Positions 34,492 through 43,171 of a stretch of DNA of 64,000 nucleotides are shown piece after piece. Below the pieces are notes generated by a model that worked only from the letters and a program-made list of their open reading frames with translations, did no database searches and was not told the DNA's origin. The DNA is taken from NCBI GenBank assembly GCA_964654545.1, contig CAZZIU010000013.1, positions 1 through 64,000 of the forward strand, in the 5' to 3' direction. Source of the stretch: JABMOV01 sp964654545 (GTDB lineage: Bacteria; Fidelibacterota; Marinisomatia; Marinisomatales; JABMOV01). Position 1 is the first letter of the stretch. Each line of letters opens with the position of its first letter. Position numbers and translations under genes: made by a program.

Positions 34492-34566
34492 TCCCAGAGT
34501 CTCGTTCTGGACACAACATTTCGGCAGCTGATTCAAATCAAGCCCGGTGAGGGGAAGCCGGTCCTT

Positions 34567-37500
34567 TTGCTATTTTCATTATCCTTCTCCCTCATATCTG
34601 CAACAATATCCGGTAAAACAGCAAGAGACACCTTCTTTCTAAATCAATTTGATATATCCTATTTACCTCTCATGTTTGTTGCAAGTGCAATTGCGGTTGG
34701 AATATTCGTACCACTTTATTCACGGTTGCTTAAAAAGAAAGGCCCCTACAACACCCTCCTTATCACTGGAGCAATCTCTGCCACATCACTGGCTGTCATA
34801 CAATTCACAATTATTCGCTGGATGGTACCCATTCTCTATGTCTGGATGGAAGTAGTTGCAACTGTATTGGCATTCCAAATCTGGACTATTGCAGCCGATT
34901 TATTTGATAGTCGTCAGGCAAAAAGATTGTATGGAATTCTTGCGGCCGGTGGATCAATTTCTTTTCTGTTTATAGGATTATGGTTGAAACCATTTATCGC
35001 CAAATTTGGATCTGGGTCCATCCTTCAGTTGACAATTCTTTTTATCTTACTTGCGATGGGACTTTCCTTTTCTATCAGAAAACTACCGAATCGCTCCGGT
35101 GCAAGAACCGACAGGCCAATTAAAGCCACAAATGACAAAGAGTCCCTTTTTACACCTTATCTGAAATCTGTTGCACTAATGACCATCATGATTGGAATTG
35201 TCACCACGATAGTTGATTTTCAATTTAAATCAACGGCCGGTTCTACTATCACAGATGCGGATGCCCTGGCTGTGTTTTTCGGAAAATTCTATGCAATTGC
35301 CGGACTGGCATCCTTATGTATTCAGTTGTTTCTTACTGGCCGGCTCCTTTCCAAATTTGGTATACTGGCCGGCTTACTTATCTTACCCTTCTCCATGGTG
35401 GTCGGTTTCAGCATGATATTAATCCATCCGATTCTACTATCTGCGTTGGTGGGAAAATTTGCCGAACAAACATTTGAGCTGACGCTACACCAACCTACGA
35501 TTCAACTGCTTTGGCTTCCGGTAAAAAAGTGGCAGAGACAATTCGGTAAGCCTCTCATTGATGGAACAATTCGAACATCGGTGGAAGGATTTACCGGTTT
35601 CCTCACATTCTTTATTATAAAAATTGCGTCAGCTACCCTTCTCACTTTTGTAGCCATAGGAGCATCCTTGCTGTGGATATTATCTGCCTTCTATGTAAGG
35701 AAGGGCTATATACAGACATTGAACGAAGCATTGCAGGCACGACGATTAAATTTCGAAGATTTGCACATTGATTCTTTGAATCATGCCATGGTCGAAACCA
35801 TTGATAAAAGCCTTAAAGAAGGGGATGTATTCGAACAATTATTCGTTCTTGAATTAATACAATCGGTTGCACCGGATCCCTGGAAGAAAACACTGGAATC
35901 ACTCATGGTATCGGCAGATAACCATGTACGAAAAAATATTTTATCCTACGCGGGTGACTTATTTGAAGAGCAACTTATATTGGATTTAATACGCGAGCCT
36001 TTTCTGGACGCAATTGAGTTGTGTGGTAAACGAAAAATACCTGGGGCAATTCCCATACTTCAGGAATTAATCGATCACGAAAATGAAGAAATTCAGATGG
36101 CAGCCGCCGGAACCCTGCTATTGATTAGTGAAGGATCACAAGAAAAGCCTAACATGCTGCTCTTTAAGGCGATTAATAGTAACGATCCACAAAAAATTAT
36201 GCTTGGTATAAAATACGCTTTTTCCAATGCATCCATATTGTCAAATGAAAAAATGGTCGATTTTCTCCAGCATGATAATTCCCAAATTCGACGAGCTGCA
36301 ATAGAGTCCATTACAGACAATCCTGATGAAGAATACTTACCATTTTTGATAGGAAATCTTGGATCACCTAAAACAGCGATGGTTGCAAAGAATGCTCTGG
36401 TTTATTACAATAATCCAATGATTCTTGAATCTATTCATATGCTAATGGAAAACCCACCACTCAGCGTTGATTTGAAAAGAGGAATAATTTCCACCCTGGA
36501 AACAATTCCCATGGAGACAAGCCATCAGTTACTTTTTACGTTTTTTGATCCCCAATCGCTTGGCCTGTATGAGCAGGCGGTTGATTCGATGCTCATCGTT
36601 GCAAAAAAACAACCGTTGAGTAAATCGGGTAAAAAAAATGTGAAATCTTCCATAAAGTTTCTAGCCAAGCGGATTTACTCACTGCATCAGTGTGCCTTAC
36701 TATTAAAAAATGATAAAACGGCTACATTAATACTGGATTATATTCGAAGTGAGACACATGCCGCTCAACCCATTCTCATTAAGCTTGGTGCATTGCATAA
36801 CCCTCACTTACCTGTAAGCCAGTGCTTGAAATCGTTGCGATCAAACGATCCACAGCAGATCTCTTATGGACTTGAACTCCTTGAGACGATTTTCACCAGA
36901 GAAGAGCGTGAAATTGTCACGCCACTTATTGAAAACCGATCGTTGGTCGAGCGTGTTCAAATTGGCCATAAAATATTTAAATCGATCAAACGTGATATCA
37001 ACAGCTATCTCGAACAATTTTTATACAGTAGATCCCCCTGGGTGTCCGCCATTGCGTTGGATTGTCTAATTAAATCTGAACGCACCCCAAAACATCCTGT
37101 CCAATGGGATAAAATCACTTTATCACAATTTCATGGGGAAATTATTCAGCGCGCCGGTAAAACCGAATTTCACTGGATTGGAACTCTTCCTGATAAGCTT
37201 CGTAAGTTCCCCCAATCAAACACTATGTATACCACACTCGAAAAAACAATTCTCTTAAAATCAGTACCGCTGTTTAGAAGTATTCCGGCTGAAGTTATTT
37301 CTTCGATAGCCCAGATAGCGGAAGAAATTCCAGTTAAGGAAGGTACACTTCTGTTCCATGAAGGTGATGATGGTGATGGTATGTATGTAATCGTGGATGG
37401 CAAAGTGGATGTACACAAAGGGGATAAAAAAATTGCTGTGCTAACAAAATGGGATTGTTTAGGTGAAATGGCACTGTTAGACGAAGAACCTCGATCAGCT

Positions 37501-37635
37501 GATGCTACCGTCTCAGAGGAAGGAATATTATTAAGGATATCACAGGAAAGCTTCAGCGAACTGATGCGGCAACATCCTGATATAATGCACAGCCTTCTAA
37601 AAATTCTTACCGGAAGGCTACGAAACGTAATCTAA
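34567..37635 (+). CDS. Nucleotide-transporter-like (NTT/MFS) membrane domain fused to HEAT repeats and a cyclic-nucleotide-binding domain
   Basis: 1022 residues from TTG 34567, but the frame stays open and family-like upstream to 34492 (DTTFRQLIQIKPGEGKPVLL), so the real start is probably farther upstream at a non-standard codon such as CTG 34507. Residues about 1-380 hold about ten membrane helices with SGKTARDTFFLNQF near the start, resembling the NTT/ADP-ATP translocase group. Residues about 395-800 are helical HEAT-like repeats. Residues about 895-1015 form a cNMP-binding domain: EGTLLFHEGDDGDGMYVIVD, then LGEMALLDEEPRSADATV with the Glu and Arg of the phosphate cassette. Likely a transporter or membrane sensor regulated by a cyclic nucleotide; the cargo is unknown. 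Confidence 0.8.
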   Translation: MLFSLSFSLISATISGKTARDTFFLNQFDISYLPLMFVASAIAVGIFVPLYSRLLKKKGPYNTLLITGAISATSLAVIQFTIIRWMVPILYVWMEVVATVLAFQIWTIAADLFDSRQAKRLYGILAAGGSISFLFIGLWLKPFIAKFGSGSILQLTILFILLAMGLSFSIRKLPNRSGARTDRPIKATNDKESLFTPYLKSVALMTIMIGIVTTIVDFQFKSTAGSTITDADALAVFFGKFYAIAGLASLCIQLFLTGRLLSKFGILAGLLILPFSMVVGFSMILIHPILLSALVGKFAEQTFELTLHQPTIQLLWLPVKKWQRQFGKPLIDGTIRTSVEGFTGFLTFFIIKIASATLLTFVAIGASLLWILSAFYVRKGYIQTLNEALQARRLNFEDLHIDSLNHAMVETIDKSLKEGDVFEQLFVLELIQSVAPDPWKKTLESLMVSADNHVRKNILSYAGDLFEEQLILDLIREPFLDAIELCGKRKIPGAIPILQELIDHENEEIQMAAAGTLLLISEGSQEKPNMLLFKAINSNDPQKIMLGIKYAFSNASILSNEKMVDFLQHDNSQIRRAAIESITDNPDEEYLPFLIGNLGSPKTAMVAKNALVYYNNPMILESIHMLMENPPLSVDLKRGIISTLETIPMETSHQLLFTFFDPQSLGLYEQAVDSMLIVAKKQPLSKSGKKNVKSSIKFLAKRIYSLHQCALLLKNDKTATLILDYIRSETHAAQPILIKLGALHNPHLPVSQCLKSLRSNDPQQISYGLELLETIFTREEREIVTPLIENRSLVERVQIGHKIFKSIKRDINSYLEQFLYSRSPWVSAIALDCLIKSERTPKHPVQWDKITLSQFHGEIIQRAGKTEFHWIGTLPDKLRKFPQSNTMYTTLEKTILLKSVPLFRSIPAEVISSIAQIAEEIPVKEGTLLFHEGDDGDGMYVIVDGKVDVHKGDKKIAVLTKWDCLGEMALLDEEPRSADATVSEEGILLRISQESFSELMRQHPDIMHSLLKILTGRLRNVI

Positions 37636-37932
37636 CTACTTATTCAGGGCTTTTTTGACTGTCTCGTTAACAGCACTTTCAGTGACTTCACCTACTTTCT
37701 CGGTAATTTTCCCCGTCGCTTTCTGCAAATCTTTTTGAATCGCATTCACACTCACTTCTTTGCCAGTAAACATTAAATACCCAATGTAAATGATTAAGAC
37801 GGCCGCCAGCAACAATACCATTTTGAACATTTTCTTTACAAAACCAAATAGTATTACCAGTGCAAAGACAGCCGCAATACCCATATAAATGGGATTGGAT
37901 TTAAGCAGTTCTAAAAATTGTTCGAAATTCAC
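37636..37932 (-). CDS. Small two-helix membrane protein of unknown function
   Basis: 98 residues. Two hydrophobic segments (about 14-32 and 36-56) are followed by a Lys- and Thr-rich amphipathic tail with ATGKITEKVGEV. It overlaps the metallophosphatase gene by 4 bases (ATGA), so the two are co-translated. No family recognised. Convergent with the transporter fusion gene, one base from its stop codon. Confidence 0.6.
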   Translation of the reverse strand: MNFEQFLELLKSNPIYMGIAAVFALVILFGFVKKMFKMVLLLAAVLIIYIGYLMFTGKEVSVNAIQKDLQKATGKITEKVGEVTESAVNETVKKALNK

Positions 37933-38855
37933 TTTTCTAAATATTCCTTTTTTCTTCTGTTGATAATCCCGGTTTCAGTTTCGAGTTTTTCAATTAATTT
38001 TACTACGCGAGCATCGTCGGGCATGTCCAGTGTCATCGGTTCCAACCAGGTATCTGATTTTAACACACTTCCGGTTGAATCCACTACCAATTTTATTATC
38101 CCAATGTAGTATCCGTCTTTTCCGGCTTGACTTATTAGTGTACCATTCACTAGAGTAGTCGTATCTACCAGTGACTGGCTATGTGCACCTACTATGAGAT
38201 CAATACCCAATCCTTTCATCGCCAGTTTTCTGTCATTATCCAATCCCTGATGGCTCAGGACAATGATAAATTCGCACCTATTTTTTAATCCAGGAATGAT
38301 CTCACCCAATGCTATTTCCGGCGATTTTATATTCATTTTTTCACGGACTTCTTCGGGATAGTATTTGAATGCGGAAGGACCAATTACTCCCAGTACACCG
38401 ATAGATAGTTGCCCCAATTGAATAATCTTGTATATCTGTGCTACAGGTATCTGTGGATTGTGAATATTTGATAAAACAATGTCAGCCTTCATGGATACCA
38501 AATTTTCATGGAAAAAATCGTCCGGTCGAGTGAATTCCTGATCGCCTGGTAAAATGGCATCGTAGTGCATATAGCTGTAAGCTTCTGAAACAAGTTTATC
38601 TTTTAGTGGAAGCCGTGATGTCACATTCCACATATCGCCTGCATCGAATAGCAGAACATTTCGGTGACGCTTACGAAAGTCGTCAATGAATCGTGTTCGT
38701 TTTTCCAGCGACCCCAGGGGATGATCCGGACAGTAACAATTTTCGAGAGCACCGTTTGTGTTGTTGGTATGTAAAATGTAAAGGGTATCGCTATTTGCAG
38801 GCAAACCCAGTGAGATTAGGGTAGTTAGGAAAAGTAATTGGTAAAAAATCCTCAT
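37929..38855 (-). CDS. Exported metallophosphatase, 5'-nucleotidase-like, with altered metal site
   Basis: 308 residues; signal peptide about 1-22. It covers only the N-terminal metallophosphatase domain of the UshA/5'-nucleotidase family, without the C-terminal substrate-binding domain. Motifs: YILHTNNTNGALENCYCP where the family has HTNDxHG, then LLFDAGDMW, LPGDQEF, IVLSHQGLD and LIVGAHSQS. The first-motif Asp and His are both Asn here, and a CxC follows, so the metal site is altered. Active enzyme or binding protein cannot be decided. Divergent from the YidD-domain gene (36-base gap). Confidence 0.7.
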   Translation of the reverse strand: MRIFYQLLFLTTLISLGLPANSDTLYILHTNNTNGALENCYCPDHPLGSLEKRTRFIDDFRKRHRNVLLFDAGDMWNVTSRLPLKDKLVSEAYSYMHYDAILPGDQEFTRPDDFFHENLVSMKADIVLSNIHNPQIPVAQIYKIIQLGQLSIGVLGVIGPSAFKYYPEEVREKMNIKSPEIALGEIIPGLKNRCEFIIVLSHQGLDNDRKLAMKGLGIDLIVGAHSQSLVDTTTLVNGTLISQAGKDGYYIGIIKLVVDSTGSVLKSDTWLEPMTLDMPDDARVVKLIEKLETETGIINRRKKEYLEK

Positions 38856-38891
38856 TTACGGTATTTTCAATATGACAGAAATTTAAAATTG

Positions 38892-39551
38892 ATGCAATAT
38901 ATTTTTACACATTTTCGTGGATTTATCCTTTTGCAATCGCTTTGCTTTATTTTGATAGGACAATCCAAGTACCCGGTTGATTCTGTGATAACTAATCCTG
39001 ATGTGTCTATACTGAGAAAATTTTCGATTCTACCCATCGCAGGATGGCAGCGAATTTCCTACAACACAGATTTTTTAAATTGTCAGTACTACCCAAGTTG
39101 TAGTAATTATGGGGCGGAAGCAATACATCTGCATGGAATTCTATTTGGATCGTTCATGGCTGCTGATCGGATTGTTCGTTGCAACCCGGCGGCGTATTAC
39201 TATCACACTGAGATAGGGATGGTAATTGACAGTGCAGGCTATTTGGTTGATCCAGTGAAACCAAATCCGTCCGGGAACCAATCAAAATCTCCGCTATTGG
39301 CAGCTGCATTGTCTGCCCTTTTACCGGGATCCGGCCGTATGTATTCCGGACGCGTGTACGAGGGACTGATAGGAGGACTGATGACATTTCTTTTGGGACA
39401 AATTGCCTATGAGGCGTACCTACAAAACCGACCCATCAAAACATCTCTTTTTACTGCAATTTTTGCTGTGGCTTATGGTGGTGAAATATATGGCGCCTAT
39501 CGAACGGCAAAATATTACATTCCACAACCAAATCAGGGGACAATACCATGA
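38892..39551 (+). CDS. Membrane protein with YidD domain
   Basis: 219 residues from ATG 38892; a longer frame from 38838 would overlap the divergent gene. After a signal/anchor segment (about 1-25), residues about 60-105 carry the YidD signature CQYYPSCSNYGAEAIHLHG and IVRCNP. YidD normally is a 70-100-residue factor that assists membrane protein insertion near YidC. Here it is fused to an export segment and to a C-terminal region with two or three hydrophobic helices (LLAAALSALLPGSGRMY, GLIGGLMTFLLGQIA, LFTAIFAVAYGGEIYGAY) resembling small glycine-rich membrane domains. Function therefore uncertain. Overlaps the next gene by 4 bases. Confidence 0.7.
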   Translation: MQYIFTHFRGFILLQSLCFILIGQSKYPVDSVITNPDVSILRKFSILPIAGWQRISYNTDFLNCQYYPSCSNYGAEAIHLHGILFGSFMAADRIVRCNPAAYYYHTEIGMVIDSAGYLVDPVKPNPSGNQSKSPLLAAALSALLPGSGRMYSGRVYEGLIGGLMTFLLGQIAYEAYLQNRPIKTSLFTAIFAVAYGGEIYGAYRTAKYYIPQPNQGTIP

Positions 39552-40447
39552 GATTAAAATTTTTCATCGTTATTTTATTAATATTTCAATTTTCACTTGC
39601 ACAGGAGAATAATTCACCGGATGCAGATACGCTAACGGTCGTTATTACTACGTCAGATGGTGGTGAGATTATTGGGAGCATTCAATCTGAAACAGAAGAT
39701 GGTTATAAGATCAAAACTCCTGCAGGCCTCATGATAGAAATTCCAAAAACTGCAATCGTCAGAATAGAGCAATTTGGTGGGAAAGTGGAAAATGGCAAAA
39801 TATTCCACGCGGACCCTAATAGAAGCATGTATCTTTTTTCGCCTTCAGCCTTTCCCATTGATAAGAATATGGGCTATTGCCGGGATTTCTGTGTCTTTTT
39901 TCCTTCTATTAATTATGGTTTTGGTGACGTGTTTTCTGTACAAGGTGGTGCCTTTTGGTTCCCTGGTACACCGCTTGAAGAAACTCCTTTAGTAGGTAGC
40001 GCAAAATTTACATTTCTGCAAAAAAGTAAAATAGCCGGTGCCGGTGGAATTATGTATATACGATTACCGAGTTTCTATGAAAGCGATTCAAATATGGGTA
40101 TGGGATTTACATTTGTTACAGCAACTTATGGGAATCAATTCAGTCATATGTCTGCGTCAACGGGATGGGGTTTTATACAAGATAATGGAAAGTGGGATTT
40201 TATGAATCGACCAATTTTAGTACTTTCCGGGAATAATCGTATTTCAAATTCAATTGCCCTTGTTACTGAAAACTGGTTTTTTCCGAATATGGATCTGAAT
40301 GATGCGATATTATCCATATCTATTCGATATTTTGGGAGGCGAATTGCTGTTGATGTTGGTGGATTATTTACTTTAAACATGCTTTTAGAGGGTGCTCCAT
40401 TCCCTGTTCTAAACTTCACCTACCATTTCAACAAAAAGAAAAAATAA
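39548..40447 (+). CDS. Exported protein with N-terminal beta domain and barrel-like C-terminus
   Basis: 299 residues; signal peptide about 1-18 (ILLIFQFSLAQ). Residues about 25-75 contain a small beta domain (GGEIIGSIQSETEDGYKI) of the kind found in Bacteroidetes-type periplasmic proteins. Residues 90-299 are rich in aromatic and glycine residues in alternating strands, ending YHF, suggesting an outer-membrane barrel. No family recognised with confidence. Co-translated with the YidD-domain gene. Confidence 0.6.
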   Translation: MRLKFFIVILLIFQFSLAQENNSPDADTLTVVITTSDGGEIIGSIQSETEDGYKIKTPAGLMIEIPKTAIVRIEQFGGKVENGKIFHADPNRSMYLFSPSAFPIDKNMGYCRDFCVFFPSINYGFGDVFSVQGGAFWFPGTPLEETPLVGSAKFTFLQKSKIAGAGGIMYIRLPSFYESDSNMGMGFTFVTATYGNQFSHMSASTGWGFIQDNGKWDFMNRPILVLSGNNRISNSIALVTENWFFPNMDLNDAILSISIRYFGRRIAVDVGGLFTLNMLLEGAPFPVLNFTYHFNKKKK

Positions 40448-40563
40448 ACATAAGAGAAAAGTTGTATATCATAGATAGAATAGTGTGAGTGGATCTTTTT
40501 TCAGCTTTTAACCTGTTGTATTTTCCGCAGCTTTTCAGGCTCATTTTCGACCAAAAAGCGATT

Positions 40564-40636
40564 GCCACCGTAGCTCAGTTGGTAGAGCAGCTCATTCGTA
40601 ATGAGCGGGTCGGGGGTTCAAATCCTCTCGGTGGCT
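40564..40636 (+). tRNA. tRNA-Thr (anticodon CGT)
   Basis: Complete 73-nt cloverleaf: acceptor GCCACCG / CGGTGGC, D arm GCTC / GAGC, anticodon stem GCTCA / TGAGC with loop TTCGTAA (anticodon CGT, reads ACG), five-base variable loop, T arm with TTCAAAT. Discriminator T; CCA is not encoded. Confidence 0.95.
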
Positions 40637-40656
40637 CAACTTTATGCTGTAAACCG

Positions 40657-42282
40657 TTATTGTCTGGTCTTTTTATATGTTACAGCTGCCGCCACGAACT
40701 CCCTGAACAACGGGTGCGCCATTGATACACGGCTTTTTAGTTCCGGATGAAATTGCCCGGCAACAAACCAGGGATGATCCGGTAGTTCAATGATTTCCAC
40801 TAAATTCAAATCGTTGTTAATTCCTGAGATACGCATACCATATTTTTCAAGTTTTAAACGGTAACGGTTGTTTACTTCCCAACGATGGCGGTGACGCTCA
40901 GAAATTCTGCGTTTACGATAAGCAGCATACGCTTTGGTTCCTGGCTCAACAATGCAATCATATGCCCCCAGTCGCATTGTGCCACCTTTGGCTTTGATTG
41001 CTCGCTGTGACTCCATCAAATCAATAACCGGGTACCGAGTATTCTTGTTGAACTCGGTGCTATTTGCCTCCTTTAATCCACAGACATGGCGAGCGAAATC
41101 AATCACAGCACATTGCAATCCCAGACAAATGCCAAAATAAGGCACATCGTTTTCCCGGGCATATTTGCTGGATAACACCTTTCCTTCCGAACCACGAGAA
41201 CCAAAACCTGGCAAAAGAAGGATTCCGTCCACATCCTTGTATATTTCTCCAGCATCCCGATCATTTTTAATTTCATCCGTTTGTACCCATTTTAGGTTTA
41301 CTCTTGCATCATTTTCAACACCAGCATGTATGAATGCTTCCATCACACTTTTATAGGCATCCGGCAATTCAATATATTTCCCGGCCATGGCAATAGTAAC
41401 GTTGTAGGAGGGTTTTTTAAAATGATCGATGAATTCTTTTAAGCTTGTAACGTCTGGTACTTTATTTAGCTGGAGCCGGCTTAGAATACTTTGTTCAACC
41501 TTCTGTTTATGAAGTACCAGTGGTACTTCATAAATACTTGGTACATCTTTGGCTTCTACCACGTTATTTGGTGCAACATTACAGAATAGAGCAATTTTTT
41601 CCCTGACTGATTTATCCAATGGTCGGTCCGTACGACACATTATGATATCAGGCGCCAGACCGATTTCTCTAAGCTTCATCACAGAATGCTGTGTGGGTTT
41701 GGTTTTCAACTCTTCACTGGCTTTAATAAACGGCACCAGTGTGACGTGCACAATGAGATGGTTGTGGTAACCAACTTCAACTGACAATTGGCGAATGGCT
41801 TCCAAAAAAGGCAAGCTTTCAATATCACCTACCGTACCACCCACTTCACAAATAACCACATCATACTGTTTGGGAGTATTAACTGCATTGATTCTGGCCT
41901 TTATTTCATCCGTGATGTGGGGGATCACTTGAATGGTATCTCCAAGATAGTCTCCTCGCCGTTCTCGCTCCAAAACAGAATGGTAAATTTGACCTGTCGT
42001 GGCATTATTGTCATTTCGCATATTCGTATCGATAAAGCGCTCATAATGTCCCAGGTCTAAATCTGTTTCAGATCCATCATCGAGAACATACACTTCTCCA
42101 TGCTGGTATGGATTCATGGTTCCTGGATCCACATTCAAATAAGGGTCGAGTTTTAAAATCGTAACACGAATACCTGCGCTTTTCAGCAGGTATCCGATAG
42201 AAGCAGCAGCAATTCCTTTTCCCAGACCAGAAATCACTCCACCAAGAACAAAAATATATTTTGTGGATCGTTTTGGTGACAT
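40657..42282 (-). CDS. pyrG: CTP synthase
   Basis: 541 residues, normal length. Makes CTP from UTP, ATP and glutamine. N-terminal synthetase domain: YIFVLGGVISGLGKGIAAAS (P-loop), LDPYLNVDPGTMNPYQHGEV, GGTVGDIESLPF. C-terminal class I glutamine amidotransferase: LLPGFGSRGSEGK, PYFGICLGLQ (nucleophile Cys), and QFHPE with the His-Glu pair. Directly downstream of kdsB (one base apart), which needs CTP for its reaction; the pairing makes metabolic sense. Convergent with tRNA-Thr. Confidence 0.97.
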   Translation of the reverse strand: MSPKRSTKYIFVLGGVISGLGKGIAAASIGYLLKSAGIRVTILKLDPYLNVDPGTMNPYQHGEVYVLDDGSETDLDLGHYERFIDTNMRNDNNATTGQIYHSVLERERRGDYLGDTIQVIPHITDEIKARINAVNTPKQYDVVICEVGGTVGDIESLPFLEAIRQLSVEVGYHNHLIVHVTLVPFIKASEELKTKPTQHSVMKLREIGLAPDIIMCRTDRPLDKSVREKIALFCNVAPNNVVEAKDVPSIYEVPLVLHKQKVEQSILSRLQLNKVPDVTSLKEFIDHFKKPSYNVTIAMAGKYIELPDAYKSVMEAFIHAGVENDARVNLKWVQTDEIKNDRDAGEIYKDVDGILLLPGFGSRGSEGKVLSSKYARENDVPYFGICLGLQCAVIDFARHVCGLKEANSTEFNKNTRYPVIDLMESQRAIKAKGGTMRLGAYDCIVEPGTKAYAAYRKRRISERHRHRWEVNNRYRLKLEKYGMRISGINNDLNLVEIIELPDHPWFVAGQFHPELKSRVSMAHPLFREFVAAAVTYKKTRQ

Positions 42283-42283
42283 A

Positions 42284-42991
42284 TTATTGGTTTCTTAAAT
42301 GAGTTAATACGTAATCAATATCTGCGGGAATATCGACACCGTGATGGGGATAATCGGTAATAATTGCATGGATAGGAATTCCATTATCCAGCGCTCGCCA
42401 TTGTTCCAGGCGCAGCTCAATTTCATGTTTACTGGGTGGCAGCTGAACAAATCGTTTCAATATTCTCCTGGTATACGCATAAATCCCTAGATGTTTATAA
42501 CAACCGCCTATTTCCATATCCTCTAAGTTTCGTCGAAATGAAACCGCTCTTTTGTGGTCATCCAAAAATGCCTTTACTATATTTTCGTTAAAATAATCAC
42601 CAGGTGCAATTTTTGTACTCACCGCAGTGGCCATTTCTACATTGTTCCGTTGAAAGAGATCAATCAGGTCATCAATAATTTGGGGGTCAATTAGTGGTTC
42701 ATCTCCCTGAATATTTACAATGACATCCGGATCAAAACCAGTTACTGCTTCTGCTACCCGGTCCGTACCGGAAGGATGATTGGGAGAAGTCATTACGACT
42801 TCAAAATCGAACATGGAAAGTTTATCACGCACTTCTTCGCTATCAATTGCAACGATTACTTTGTCCAGCTGTTTACATTGCAGTACGCGCTCGGCAACGT
42901 GTGCAATCAATGGCTTATCTTTTATTAACGCCAGAATTTTTCTGGGGAATCTTTGGGAATTTAACCGGGCTGGTATGACACCAATATTCAT
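42284..42991 (-). CDS. kdsB: 3-deoxy-manno-octulosonate cytidylyltransferase
   Basis: 235 residues. Activates KDO with CTP to CMP-KDO for the inner core of lipopolysaccharide, evidence of a Gram-negative envelope. Seen: IPARLNSQRFPRKILALI (nucleotide-binding N-terminus), HVAERV, IAIDSEEV, TSPNHPSGTDRVAEAV (signature), VNIQGDEPLID, and HLGIYAYTRRILKRF. It precedes pyrG and overlaps a short His-rich frame by 4 bases at its own start. Confidence 0.93.
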   Translation of the reverse strand: MNIGVIPARLNSQRFPRKILALIKDKPLIAHVAERVLQCKQLDKVIVAIDSEEVRDKLSMFDFEVVMTSPNHPSGTDRVAEAVTGFDPDVIVNIQGDEPLIDPQIIDDLIDLFQRNNVEMATAVSTKIAPGDYFNENIVKAFLDDHKRAVSFRRNLEDMEIGGCYKHLGIYAYTRRILKRFVQLPPSKHEIELRLEQWRALDNGIPIHAIITDYPHHGVDIPADIDYVLTHLRNQ

Positions 42992-43098
42992 ACGTAAAAC
43001 AAGCGAGGGGGTTTGGGTTGCGTGGATACTGATCCCAGTTGATGATCATGGTCACGACCACCATGATGGCAATGAAAATGGGATTTACTTACAGTCAT
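42988..43098 (-). CDS. Possible 36-residue His-rich peptide ending on the kdsB start
   Basis: From ATG 43098 to TGA 42990-42988. The N-terminal third reads HFHCHHGGRDHDH: seven His, one Cys and two Asp in 13 residues, a metal-binding composition. Its stop overlaps the kdsB ATG (ATGA), as expected for a coupled leader gene. There is no good ribosome binding site and the C-terminal half is featureless. It could be a chance frame; no family is recognised. Confidence 0.3.
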   Translation of the reverse strand: MTVSKSHFHCHHGGRDHDHQLGSVSTQPKPPRLFYV

Positions 43099-43171
43099 GC
43101 ATCAATCTGGTTTGGATAATTTAGTCCGTTGAAGAGTCAAGGAACAATACATGAGTTGGTTAAATGTGCGA

